Assembly: GCF_004014775.2 (NCBI RefSeq)
Contig: NZ_CP042808.1
Coordinates: 1,178,001-1,242,000, forward strand
From: Acetobacter oryzoeni
GTDB lineage: Bacteria; Pseudomonadota; Alphaproteobacteria; Acetobacterales; Acetobacteraceae
Length of the DNA: 64,000 nucleotides
Direction of reading: 5' to 3'
Shown: one piece after another, positions 24,391 to 32,163 of the stretch
Layout of the letters: every line of letters begins with the position of its first letter
Position numbering within the stretch: the first letter of the stretch is position 1
Notes under the pieces: generated by a model
Told to the model about the DNA's origin: nothing
Seen by the model: only the letters and a program-made list of their open reading frames with translations
Database searches by the model: none
Translations under genes and position numbers: made by a program

Positions 24391-24927
24391 TTATGCGGGG
24401 CTAAAGTAACGCGCAAATTCCTTGCGGGCTTTAGCCACTTTGGGGCTGATAACCACCTGACAATACCCCGCCATAGGGTTGCGGGCGTAATAATCAAAAT
24501 GCGCTTCTTCCGCAGGCCAGAAAGTGGTGAGAGGTTGAATTTCCGTCACCACAGGCTGATCGCCCCAGATTTTTTCCTGCGCGATGTCTTGCTTCGTACG
24601 TTCTGCAATCTGTTTTTGCTGGTCATTTTCATAGAAAATAACGGAGCGATACTGCGTGCCCTTGTCATTCCCCTGTCTGTTCAGGGTTGTGGGGTCGTGC
24701 ATAATAAAGAAGATGCGCAGAATTTCAGCGTAACTGATAATGCTCGGGTCAAACTCCAGCCGAATAACCTCGGCATGGCCAGTCTGCCCAGTGCACACCT
24801 GCTGGTAGGTAGGGTGTTGCACAGTGCCGCCAGCATAACCCGGCGCAATGGAGAGAATGCCCTTCATGCCGCGGTAAACGGCTTCTAGGCACCAGAAGCA
24901 TCCACCGCCTAATATTGCTGTTTCCAT
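24391..24927 (-). CDS. msrA: peptide methionine (S)-S-oxide reductase MsrA
   Basis: MsrA repairs oxidised methionine using thioredoxin. The catalytic motif GGGCFWCLEA lies at residues 7-16 (nucleophile Cys10), with GYAGG, GHAEV and FFIMHDPTTLNRQGNDKGTQYRS following. I chose the ATG at 24927, preceded by GGGGAGGA; an upstream in-frame start adds only unconserved residues. It has 178 residues. It faces the ABC ATPase gene tail to tail across 12 bases. Confidence 0.95.
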   Translation of the reverse strand: METAILGGGCFWCLEAVYRGMKGILSIAPGYAGGTVQHPTYQQVCTGQTGHAEVIRLEFDPSIISYAEILRIFFIMHDPTTLNRQGNDKGTQYRSVIFYENDQQKQIAERTKQDIAQEKIWGDQPVVTEIQPLTTFWPAEEAHFDYYARNPMAGYCQVVISPKVAKARKEFARYFSPA

Positions 24928-24957
24928 GCTTCTGTCCTCCCCTTTCTTGTGTGGGCA

Positions 24958-24989
24958 ATAGCCTGCCAGCAATTAAGCCAGCAGGCTAT
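24958..24989 (-). terminator. hairpin after valS
   Basis: ATAGCCTGC (24958-24966) and GCAGGCTAT (24981-24989) form a nine-pair perfect stem with a 14-base loop, between the valS stop and the msrA start. No U-run follows on the minus strand, so it is a weak terminator or an RNA-stabilising stem. Confidence 0.45.
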
Positions 24990-25006
24990 ATCGGCTCGCG
25001 CGGTTG

Positions 25007-27700
25007 TTACCCGATGCGAGACAGAGCGGCCTTCAGGCGCACACATTCGCCCTGCTGGGCTTCCAGTCGGTCTCGCATTTCCTGCACCACTTCCGGTTTG
25101 GCGCGGGTGACAAAGTTTTCATTGCCAAGTTTCTTTTCGGTTTTGGCAACTTCATCTTCCGCCTTGCCTAGTTCCTTTTTCAGGCGAGCACGTTCGGCAT
25201 CCAGATCAATCAGCCCGGCCAGCGGGATAATAAGGGTTGCCTCATCCACCACAGCCTGTGCGGAACCATGCGGAATATCACCCTGCAATGGTGCAATTTC
25301 CGAAACACGGGCCATACGGCCAATGGCTTCCTGCCAACGCTGTGCGTGTTCCAAGGTTTGCGGCAAGGCGTCTTTCAAAAAGACCGGGGCTTTCTGTGCT
25401 GGCGGCACGTTCATTTCTGCGCGCACCGTGCGGATTTCCGTAATCAGGCGGATAATCTGATCGCACTCTGCCTGAGCGGCTTCTGCCCCGGCAGGCACGA
25501 CAGGCTCCGGCCAGCTAGCAGAAATGAGGCTACCTTCTTCCCCATACCCAAAGGAATGCCACAGCGTATCCGTTACAAACGGAATAACAGGCTGCAACAG
25601 ACGCAGGATAACGCCCAGAACATAAGCCGCTACAGCGCGAATTTCGGCTGCTTCGGCTTCATCCGTAGAGTTGAAGATGGGCTTTGCAAACTCCAGGAAC
25701 CAGTCACAGAAGCGGTTCCAGACAAAGCGGTAGCAGCTGAGCGCATATTCATCAAAACGGTAGGAATCCAGCGCCCGCGTTGCTTCTGTAATGGCAGCAG
25801 CAGCTTCCGCAATAATCCAGCGGCCCAGCGGAGATTTCACGGTTGCCGGATCAAACCCTTCTACAGGTTTAACGCCGTTCATTTCGCAGAAGCGTGCGGC
25901 ATTCCAGAGCTTGGTGATGAACGCGCGGTAGTCTTCTACCCGCTTACGGCCCAGTTTAACGTCTCGCCCAATGCCGGTAAGCGCGCAAATGGTAAAGCGC
26001 ATGGCATCCGCGCCGTACTGCTCAATCAGTTCCAGCGGATCAATGCCGTTGCCTTTGCTCTTGGACATCTTCTGCCCGTGCTCATCGCGCACAAGGCCAT
26101 GAATGAAGATGTTGCGGAACGGCACATCGTGCATGAAGTGCTGGCCCATCATCATCATTCGGGCAACCCAGAAGAAGATAATGTCAAAGCCTGTTACCAG
26201 CACATCAGTGGGGTAATAGCGGGCAAGTTCTGGTGTTTTATCTGGCCAGCCAAGTGTGGAGAACGGCCACAGGGCGGAAGAAAACCACGTATCCAGCACG
26301 TCTTCATCACGCCGCAGTTCTACTGCCTTGCCGTAATGGGCATTGGCCTGCGCCTGTGCATCGGCATCATCATGCGCCACAAAAACATGCTCATCTGGCC
26401 CGTACCATGCAGGAATACGGTGGCCCCACCAAAGCTGGCGCGAAATGCACCACGGCTGGATATCACGCATCCATGCAAAGAAGGTATTTTCCCACTGTTT
26501 GGGAATAAAGCTGGCACGACCAGATGTAATGGCTTCTACCGCTGGGCCAGACAGCTTTCCGGCATCGCAATACCACTGTGTGGTCAGGCGTGGCTCAATA
26601 ACCGCGCCACCGCGTTCGGCATGTGGCACCTGATGGCGATGGGGTTCGATTTTTTCCAGCCAGCCATCTTCTTCCAGACGAGCGACAATGGTTTTGCGTG
26701 CTTCCTCGCGGGAAAGGCCAGACAGGCTGCGTACAAAAGCCGGGTCAGCCAAGCCTTCAACCGCGCTCAGGTCCTGCTCAATTTCGTCCAGCACAACACG
26801 GGCCTGATCATCCAGAACAGAGATCATGGGCAGGTTGTGGCGACGGCCGACTTCGAAGTCATTAAAATCGTGCGCGGGGGTAATTTTAACCGCACCCGTG
26901 CCTTTTTCCGGGTCCGAATGTTCATCCGCCACAATCGGGATCAGACGGCCAGTAAGCGGCAGGCGAACGGATTTACCAATCAGGCTTTTATAGCGTTCAT
27001 CTTCTGGGTGAACAGCTACTGCAGTATCGCCCAGCATGGTTTCTGGCCGCGTGGTGGCAACGGTAATTGTTGCATCCTCTGCGCCTTCAACCGGATAGCG
27101 AATATACCACAGGTTACCGGCAACATCCTTGCTTTCCACTTCCAGATCGGAAATGGCGGAGCGGAAAACCGGGTCCCAGTTCACCAACCGGCGGTCACGA
27201 TAAATCAGCCCTTCGTTGTAAAGGGTTACAAACACTTCCCGCACTGCGCGGGAAAGGCCTTCATCCATCGTAAAACGTTCACGCGGCCAATCGAGCGATG
27301 CCCCAAGGCGGCGCAGCTGCTTTGTAATGCCGCCGCCGGACTGCTCTTTCCATTCCCACACGCGTTCAATAAACGCATCGCGGCCCATTTCCTGGCGGGT
27401 TTTACCTTCGGTGGCCAAGGTACGTTCCACCACCATCTGGGTGGCAATGCCTGCGTGGTCTGTGCCGGGTTGCCACAGGGTGTCAAACCCCTGCATGCGC
27501 TTCCAGCGGATAAGTGTATCCTGCAATGTCATGGTCAGGGCATGGCCCATGTGCAGGGTGCCGGTAACATTCGGCGGTGGAATCATAATGGTGAACGGCT
27601 TTTTGCCGCTGTTGGGCTGTGCAGAAAATGCCTTTCTGCTTTCCCATAATTCGTACAGGCGTGTTTCTATTTGGGCCGGCTCAAAAGACTTGTTCAGCAT
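25007..27700 (-). CDS. valS: valyl-tRNA synthetase
   Basis: ValS charges tRNA-Val. The class I HIGH box is PNVTGTLHMGHALT (about residue 43) and the KMSKS box is KMSKSKGN (near 525). The editing domain lies between them (TTRPETMLGDTAVAVHP), and the C-terminal arm is a coiled coil (about 830-890, rich in Lys, Glu and Ala). I chose the ATG at 27700, which starts MLNKSFEPAQIE, after GGTGGA; two upstream in-frame starts are less likely. It has 897 residues. popZ lies upstream on the same strand, an arrangement seen across alphaproteobacteria. Confidence 0.96.
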   Translation of the reverse strand: MLNKSFEPAQIETRLYELWESRKAFSAQPNSGKKPFTIMIPPPNVTGTLHMGHALTMTLQDTLIRWKRMQGFDTLWQPGTDHAGIATQMVVERTLATEGKTRQEMGRDAFIERVWEWKEQSGGGITKQLRRLGASLDWPRERFTMDEGLSRAVREVFVTLYNEGLIYRDRRLVNWDPVFRSAISDLEVESKDVAGNLWYIRYPVEGAEDATITVATTRPETMLGDTAVAVHPEDERYKSLIGKSVRLPLTGRLIPIVADEHSDPEKGTGAVKITPAHDFNDFEVGRRHNLPMISVLDDQARVVLDEIEQDLSAVEGLADPAFVRSLSGLSREEARKTIVARLEEDGWLEKIEPHRHQVPHAERGGAVIEPRLTTQWYCDAGKLSGPAVEAITSGRASFIPKQWENTFFAWMRDIQPWCISRQLWWGHRIPAWYGPDEHVFVAHDDADAQAQANAHYGKAVELRRDEDVLDTWFSSALWPFSTLGWPDKTPELARYYPTDVLVTGFDIIFFWVARMMMMGQHFMHDVPFRNIFIHGLVRDEHGQKMSKSKGNGIDPLELIEQYGADAMRFTICALTGIGRDVKLGRKRVEDYRAFITKLWNAARFCEMNGVKPVEGFDPATVKSPLGRWIIAEAAAAITEATRALDSYRFDEYALSCYRFVWNRFCDWFLEFAKPIFNSTDEAEAAEIRAVAAYVLGVILRLLQPVIPFVTDTLWHSFGYGEEGSLISASWPEPVVPAGAEAAQAECDQIIRLITEIRTVRAEMNVPPAQKAPVFLKDALPQTLEHAQRWQEAIGRMARVSEIAPLQGDIPHGSAQAVVDEATLIIPLAGLIDLDAERARLKKELGKAEDEVAKTEKKLGNENFVTRAKPEVVQEMRDRLEAQQGECVRLKAALSRIG

Positions 27701-27841
27701 ATGTATTCCACCACACAACGTAAAAAAGGCGGCAGGCATGTACTGCCTCCGCCTTTGCAGAGCAATCATCCGGTTTTATGCAGCGCACCCGTTACTGAAA
27801 TGTGTGCATTCACCCAGCAACGGTGTGTCTGATTTCCGGTA

Positions 27842-28483
27842 TTACAGACCGCGCTGCGTCAGACGTTCCACTTCCTTACGGACAGCAGCCTGCACGATGC
27901 CTGCAAGATGTGCATCCAGCCACTTTTTAAGGAATACGCGCACTTCCTGGCGCACGATATCTTCAACAGTCAGAGACCCTTCATGTGAAATAGCCACTTT
28001 TCTCTCCTCATGCTCTCTTAGATACTTATCCTGCAGGGTTTTCTGCAGAACAGCGAATGAATTTGATGTATCTGACATGGTTTCGTCATTCAGGGGGATA
28101 GGGAGAGGACCAGACATATCGTGTTCTGCCTTTTCAGTTAGCGGGATCTGTCTCAGATCGGTTACGGATAGAATACCGTCATCATGAGCGATAGGTGATG
28201 ACTGCACAAGAGCCGCGTCTTCTCCCATATTGACTGAATGATGAGCCGAATTGTCGGGCTGGCTGGAGTGATGATCCGGCTCTGCTTCCTGCACAAGCCC
28301 TTCCATCATGGAAGGTGAAAGAACCAGCATATCGTCGTCTTCATCACCCTCAGCGGAGTCTGTGTCCGAAGAAGGGGGAGCCATGGCTGCCAGATGTTCA
28401 TCATGCAGGGTCTGTCGGATAGAAGACAGCACATCTGCTACTGATTTACCTGTACCTTCAGATGAATCCTGTGACGATGCCAT
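27842..28483 (-). CDS. popZ: PopZ-like polar organising protein (DUF2497)
   Basis: PopZ of Caulobacter forms a polar matrix that anchors the chromosome partition complex. Here the C-terminal 40 residues match the family's oligomerisation and pole-targeting helices (TVEDIVRQEVRVFLKKWLDA, then AAVRKEVERLTQRGL). The N-terminal helix (KSVADVLSSIRQTL) is the client-binding segment. Between them lies a disordered, strongly acidic region with runs of Asp/Glu, Pro and Ser (about residues 35-140). It has 213 residues. Its role in this organism is inferred from the family. Confidence 0.87.
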   Translation of the reverse strand: MASSQDSSEGTGKSVADVLSSIRQTLHDEHLAAMAPPSSDTDSAEGDEDDDMLVLSPSMMEGLVQEAEPDHHSSQPDNSAHHSVNMGEDAALVQSSPIAHDDGILSVTDLRQIPLTEKAEHDMSGPLPIPLNDETMSDTSNSFAVLQKTLQDKYLREHEERKVAISHEGSLTVEDIVRQEVRVFLKKWLDAHLAGIVQAAVRKEVERLTQRGL

Positions 28484-28519
28484 ACAATAACCCCTGCCCT
28501 TACCCTTGCTGTTCAGCTT

Positions 28520-29959
28520 TTAGCGCCCTGGTTGGCTGACCGCATAATCGTTCAGCCCCCAAAGACGATCTTTTACAGCGTTATAGTATGCCTTGTCATC
28601 ATAAAGAGGAACATTCAGCTTGAGATCGACCGCCGTTAGGCGGCCAATGGCGGCTGCAACGTTGTAAGAAGTCAGCACCATGTTGCTCAGGCTTTGCACA
28701 AGAGCGACTTGTGCCTGCAGCAGAGTTTGCTGTTGCTGCAAGACTTCTAGCGTGGTGCTGGTGCCCACAATAGCCTGCCGTTCTACCCCATCCAACGCCA
28801 CGGTGCCTGCCTGAATGGCAGCCCGGTTACTAGTGATTGCAGCTTGATAGGCAACCAGCTTCTGCCAGTTTGAAACGGCATCCTGCGCGGCGGTTCTGCG
28901 CTGTACATCAACTTCACGGTGAGCTGCCTGCGCTTGTTGCTTAGCCTGCCTTACGGCCGCGTATTCCGAACCGCCCTGATAAACCGGAATATTGAAGTTG
29001 ATCATGGCGTATTTGTTTTCATCAATCTGGTTATTCAGGCCTTGGTTAACCTGCCTAGAATAAGCCACAGTGGCGGAAACTTTGGGCATGATTGCCGACA
29101 TTGCAACAGATACCGCATCTTTTTGGGAAGATTCGGTAAACAGTGCATTGATAACATCAGGATTGTTTTTAACCGCCATGGCGGCGGCCATCTGTTCATT
29201 TTTAACTGGCAATACCAGAGGTTGCGGTGGCATCAGATTAGGCGGCGGCGCCATGCCCACAATTTGCATATATGTGGCCTGCGCAGTCTGGAGTGTGCCT
29301 TCAGACTGCTGGCGGGTAGCCTTGGCTGTTGCATAAGCAGATTCAGCCTGCGCAACGTCTGTACGCGTAATTTCCCCTACCCGGAAGCGTTCATTCGTTG
29401 CGCGAAGCTGTTGCTGAAGCACGCGTTCGTTGTTGATGTTCAACTGTAAAAGCTGCTCATCCTCAATAACCGACACATATGCATTAACAACTTGCTTGAA
29501 CACTTGCTGTTCAGTGGAAATCAGGTGCGCACGGGCCGCCATAACCTTGTTGACGGCCTGATGTGTCGAGGAGGTGGTTTTGCCGCCTGTATACAAGGGC
29601 TGGTTGACAGTTACGCCTGCTGTGTAGCCTGGGGTGTTATACTTACGAATATAGCCAGTGGCGGGTTGATCTGCCTCCCCCTGATAATCGTTTACACCGT
29701 TATAGTACGTCAGGCCTACTGTTCCACTGACAGTGGGGCGCCAGCCAGCCAAAGCGGTTGGCACCTGTTCATCTGTCGCACGTAAGGTAGCGCGGGCTTC
29801 CTGAAGGGTCGGGTTTGTCAGATAGGCCGCGGCAAGCGCTTCCTGCAGCGTGTGTGGTACAAAGGTTGGCGAACCACTGCCATCGTATTTCTGTCCCCAT
29901 GCAGTGGAACTGCATAGCAAAACAGCCATACCTACCCCTGCTCCGCAAATACGCCGCAT
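28520..29959 (-). CDS. tolC: TolC-family outer-membrane efflux protein
   Basis: This is an outer-membrane channel for type I secretion or multidrug efflux. A Sec signal peptide covers residues 1-22 (cleavage after STAWG), followed by the PHTLQEALAAAYLTNPTLQEAR segment typical of TolC. Two OEP repeats follow with long Gln/Ala-rich coiled coils and the inner YSRQVNQGLNNQ and INFNIPVYQGG(S) strands. It has 479 residues. No membrane-fusion or inner-membrane pump gene is adjacent, so it probably serves several systems. The PCMT-like gene lies upstream on the same strand, as in many alphaproteobacteria. Confidence 0.9.
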   Translation of the reverse strand: MRRICGAGVGMAVLLCSSTAWGQKYDGSGSPTFVPHTLQEALAAAYLTNPTLQEARATLRATDEQVPTALAGWRPTVSGTVGLTYYNGVNDYQGEADQPATGYIRKYNTPGYTAGVTVNQPLYTGGKTTSSTHQAVNKVMAARAHLISTEQQVFKQVVNAYVSVIEDEQLLQLNINNERVLQQQLRATNERFRVGEITRTDVAQAESAYATAKATRQQSEGTLQTAQATYMQIVGMAPPPNLMPPQPLVLPVKNEQMAAAMAVKNNPDVINALFTESSQKDAVSVAMSAIMPKVSATVAYSRQVNQGLNNQIDENKYAMINFNIPVYQGGSEYAAVRQAKQQAQAAHREVDVQRRTAAQDAVSNWQKLVAYQAAITSNRAAIQAGTVALDGVERQAIVGTSTTLEVLQQQQTLLQAQVALVQSLSNMVLTSYNVAAAIGRLTAVDLKLNVPLYDDKAYYNAVKDRLWGLNDYAVSQPGR

Positions 29960-30079
29960 CTGATACTCCTGATTCAGTTACCGTATTGCCGCTTAAGGCA
30001 CTGCTCATGCCACGATACTGAACCTATTTCTACAAATTTGTAATCAGCTGCGGCAGAATATCTTTCTAAAAGTTTATTT

Positions 30080-30796
30080 CTAGAATTCAAAAGTAATGGG
30101 CGCGGCAAGATCTGGCAGTAAGGGAAGCTGTGTTTCAAAAAGGTTAGTGACAATAAAACTGGATGCACTTTCTGGCTCTCTCCTGGCAACAAAGGCTTTT
30201 GCCAATTTGTTGGAAGAGGCCATTACGCCAGCCATGGTGCCGGATGCGGCAAGTTGCGCGGCGCAAAAAGCGGGAAAATGCAGAATGGCGCCATCAAAAT
30301 AAATGACATCATAAGGTGCATTGCCTACCGCGCCTTCGCTGAGGGGGGTAATGACCCATGAAACATTTAAAGCTTCTTGTTGGCAAAAATGTTGCCCTTG
30401 TTCGGCAAGATGTATGTTGGCTTCAAGGGCTGTAACATGAGCGCCCAGCGCAGCAAAAAGTGCTGCCGTGTAGCCGGTGGCTGCCCCCACAACAAGAACC
30501 CGCGCCTTTTCTACCGGTAGAACGGCCTGAGTGAGGCGCGCTGTAAGTAGCGGCTGAGGCAGCACGCGCCCTTGGCCCAGAGGGAGTGTGATATCTGCAT
30601 AAGCTACAGATTGCTGATCGGGCATAACGCAACATTCACGCGGCAATTCCCGCATGGCCGATAATAATGAGAGGTTTGTAATTTCTGAGGGACGAAGCTG
30701 ATCGTCCACCATAAGGTTGCGTGCGGTTTCCATATCTTTATCTTTTGGATACGGCATTGGGTAGGAATTCTGCTGTATTGCGGCTTGAAATGTCAC
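30080..30796 (-). CDS. protein-L-isoaspartate O-methyltransferase-like protein
   Basis: This is a Rossmann methyltransferase of the PCMT family. SAM motif I reads VVGAATGYTAALFAALGA, with the acidic VTALEAN after it and YDVIYFDGAI as post-motif. The alphaproteobacterial N-terminal hallmark NLMVDDQLRP is present. True isoaspartate repair is uncertain in this subgroup, which usually sits beside tolC as here. A GTG at 30796 has an AAGGGATAGG ribosome-binding site and gives 238 residues. An internal ATG at 30733 would start METARNLMVDD, where homology begins; either is possible. Confidence 0.82.
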   Translation of the reverse strand: MTFQAAIQQNSYPMPYPKDKDMETARNLMVDDQLRPSEITNLSLLSAMRELPRECCVMPDQQSVAYADITLPLGQGRVLPQPLLTARLTQAVLPVEKARVLVVGAATGYTAALFAALGAHVTALEANIHLAEQGQHFCQQEALNVSWVITPLSEGAVGNAPYDVIYFDGAILHFPAFCAAQLAASGTMAGVMASSNKLAKAFVARREPESASSFIVTNLFETQLPLLPDLAAPITFEF

Positions 30797-30903
30797 GTTT
30801 TCCTATCCCTTGCGGTTAAGGTTTATGCCCTTTGCGGTTCCTGCCAGATCAAGGGCAAAACGTTTTGTGACACACTGATTTAAAATTCGCACAACACAAC
30901 GGC

Positions 30904-30932
30904 TTGACCAATCCGCCAGAACAGGAGATAAG
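30904..30932 (+). promoter_or_regulatory. promoter of tRNA-Cys
   Basis: TTGACC (30904-30909) and GATAAG (30927-30932) are 17 bases apart and end 17 bases before the mature tRNA, a good fit to a vegetative sigma-70 promoter. Confidence 0.5.
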
Positions 30933-30949
30933 GCACCCCATCACCCGAT

Positions 30950-31023
30950 GGTCTGGTGGCAGAATGGTGATGCAGCGGACTGCAAATCCGCGAATGTGGG
31001 TTCGATTCCCGCCCAGACCTCCA
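30950..31023 (+). tRNA. tRNA-Cys (GCA)
   Basis: A complete cloverleaf. The acceptor stem GGTCTGG (30950-30956) pairs with CCAGACC (31013-31019), with discriminator U and an encoded CCA (31021-31023). The anticodon GCA is at 30982-30984 in the loop CTGCAAA between the CGGA and TCCG arms, and the T-loop is TTCGATT. It is a single tRNA gene, immediately followed by a mobile-element scar. Confidence 0.96.
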
Positions 31024-31046
31024 TCTCCCTACGAAGCTAAAAGACA

Positions 31047-31182
31047 ATGCTTGACATTTTCCGCAGAAAACTGCGGTTGTCAGTTCTTGCTCGTATACTA
31101 AAGCCCAAAAAATAAGTCTGAAAAACTGACCGATTCGGAAAGTCTCTATCTGCGTGTGAATCCGAGCAGAAATCGGTTATGA
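31047..31182 (+). pseudogene. fragment of a tyrosine integrase arm-binding domain (DUF4102 type)
   Basis: Two overlapping frames together read like the N-terminus of P4-type integrases. The first (31047-31115) gives MLDIFRR...LSVLARILKPKK and then stops. The second (31102-31182, one base shifted) gives SPKNKSEKLTDSESLYLRVN followed by PSRNR and a stop. The KPK-x-K...KLTDS-x-x-LYLRV-x-PS pattern is the family's DNA arm-binding domain. Everything after about residue 45, including the catalytic domain, is gone. It lies 23 bases past tRNA-Cys. This is recognition by pattern, not by search. Confidence 0.6.
31052..31082. repeat. nested inverted repeat after tRNA-Cys
   Basis: TGACA (31052-31056) and TGTCA (31078-31082) flank a perfect inner stem CCGCAG-AAAA-CTGCGG (31061-31076). 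It could end the tRNA-Cys transcript, although no U-run follows, or be an integrase binding site left in the scar. Confidence 0.4.
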
Positions 31183-31235
31183 CGCTTGAAGTGCTGTACA
31201 GGCGTGTAAAAAACAGTTTTTATTTGGCAACTCTA

Positions 31236-31285
31236 TCGCCTTCATACGGCGGAGGGCACAGGTTCAACCTCTGTCGCACCCACCA
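31236..31285 (+). pseudogene. 3' half of a CAU-anticodon tRNA, 5' half missing
   Basis: The geometry is exact for a tRNA from the anticodon arm onward. The stem TCGCC/GGCGG encloses the loop TTCATAC (anticodon CAT at 31243-31245), then a five-base variable loop and the T-arm ACAGG-TTCAACC-TCTGT. A seven-base acceptor strand CGCACCC (31275-31281), A and CCA (31283-31285) complete it. No matching GGGTGCG acceptor strand or good D-arm is found upstream. It is what a tRNA-targeting integrase leaves as an attachment-site copy. Confidence 0.65.
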
Positions 31286-31324
31286 TAAATACTTGCTGAG
31301 TTCATAAAAGCTGTCCGGTTGCAG

Positions 31325-31344
31325 GCACATTGGGCGCAATGTGC
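31325..31344. repeat. short perfect hairpin upstream of a small gene
   Basis: GCACATTG and CAATGTGC pair perfectly around a GGCG loop. It lies in the 440-base stretch between tRNA-Cys and the next gene. No function is assigned. Confidence 0.35.
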
Positions 31345-31465
31345 GTTCAGAACCCCTTGGGTAGTCTGCATATTTTGGGTGGTCTGGGGTGCAGGTAGAA
31401 GCGTTGCCTCTTGTGGCTGCTGCGTTCACATTCCTGCTGTCATAATTTTGCAAAGGAATACTCTC

Positions 31466-31726
31466 GTGAGTAATGACACAACAGCACAGAATGGCGTTCT
31501 GCGTTCCGTTAAGGTGCAGAAGGACGGAAGCACCAAGGCAAAGCTGTGCTTTACAAAGCAGGATCAGAATATTGAATTTTCTGTAACGGTCACCCTGCCC
31601 CCCACGCCGGGCGCAAGTGCTGATGCGGCGTTTGTTGATACCGCCAACCTGCTGGGCCTGACCAAGGTTGCCATTCAGAAGGTGGCAAAAGATCAGAACA
31701 TCACGCTTCCAAATTTTGCGGAATAA
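31466..31726 (+). CDS. small protein of unknown function, 86 residues
   Basis: I do not recognise the family. The GTG at 31466 follows AAAGGA by nine bases and gives VSNDTTAQNGVLRSVKVQKD...ITLPNFAE. The frame continues upstream but only into the tRNA scar. The protein is soluble, with an alternating pattern suggesting beta strands (SVKVQKDGSTKAKLCF, IEFSVTVTLPP) followed by a helix (VDTANLLGLTKVAIQKVAKD). It has no signal peptide or membrane segment. It sits directly after the integrase/tRNA scar, so it could be island cargo, but its base use looks like its neighbours. Confidence 0.6.
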   Translation: MSNDTTAQNGVLRSVKVQKDGSTKAKLCFTKQDQNIEFSVTVTLPPTPGASADAAFVDTANLLGLTKVAIQKVAKDQNITLPNFAE

Positions 31727-31792
31727 AAGATACTGCGGGCAGCGAATCTGTAAAAGGTGCTGCTGCCCACATATCTTGGGCTCCGGTTTGCC

Positions 31793-32089
31793 ATGCCGGG
31801 TATAAACATTTCGCAAGAAAGGGCTTGGCTTGTGCAGAAAAAATTTGCCGATGTTTTTCTGGAAAAAGTAGAACAGGTAAACGCTGGGCGATCAATTTAT
31901 GCCAGCGCAGGTGCGTTTTTATGTGTCTGTTTTATGCTGGGTTTGGCCAACCTGATCTGCCATTTCGGCCTGCATATTGATCTGGCTTATCTGGTGCGAG
32001 ATCTTATTTTTATCATGGCATTTTATTTTTTCCTGCCTCCTCTCATTCTATGGGTTGGAAAAGGCAGATTACCGGGTGGTGATAGCTAA
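31793..32089 (+). CDS. small membrane protein of unknown function
   Basis: This is a 98-residue protein with two predicted membrane helices, about residues 37-58 (ASAGAFLCVCFMLGLANLI) and 67-85 (LVRDLIFIMAFYFFLPPLIL), after a charged N-terminus. I chose the ATG at 31793, although no good ribosome-binding site is seen; a GTG at 31757 in the same frame is the alternative. It lies 66 bases after the preceding small gene on the same strand. No family is recognised. Confidence 0.5.
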   Translation: MPGINISQERAWLVQKKFADVFLEKVEQVNAGRSIYASAGAFLCVCFMLGLANLICHFGLHIDLAYLVRDLIFIMAFYFFLPPLILWVGKGRLPGGDS

Positions 32090-32108
32090 GGTTTTTTTGC
32101 CCCCATCA

Positions 32109-32147
32109 AGCTTGTGCTTTACTTTTTTTTTTTAAGCAGCACAAGCT
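32109..32147. terminator. hairpin with a T-run in its loop
   Basis: AGCTTGTGCT (32109-32118) and AGCACAAGCT (32138-32147) form a ten-pair perfect stem around a 19-base loop that contains eleven T in a row (32123-32133). It lies between two convergent genes. A run of T inside the loop rather than after the stem is unusual for an intrinsic terminator. Confidence 0.5.
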
Positions 32148-32163
32148 CTCAGGCAAAAACTTA

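Noticed and set aside
25268..27649. Very long plus-strand open frame opposite valS
   Set aside because: It is a shadow of the valS coding strand; the valS frame carries all synthetase motifs and the opposite frame shows no family features.
31250..31290. The tRNA-like 3' end as part of a permuted two-piece tmRNA
   Set aside because: The acceptor strand lacks the U70 of the alanine G3-U70 pair, the canonical CAU anticodon arm is present, and no tag-reading frame or matching 5' half follows.
31220..31816. Minus-strand open frame of 198 codons across the scar and the small gene
   Set aside because: It covers the partial tRNA and the antisense of the small plus-strand gene; it has no ribosome-binding site or recognisable domain.
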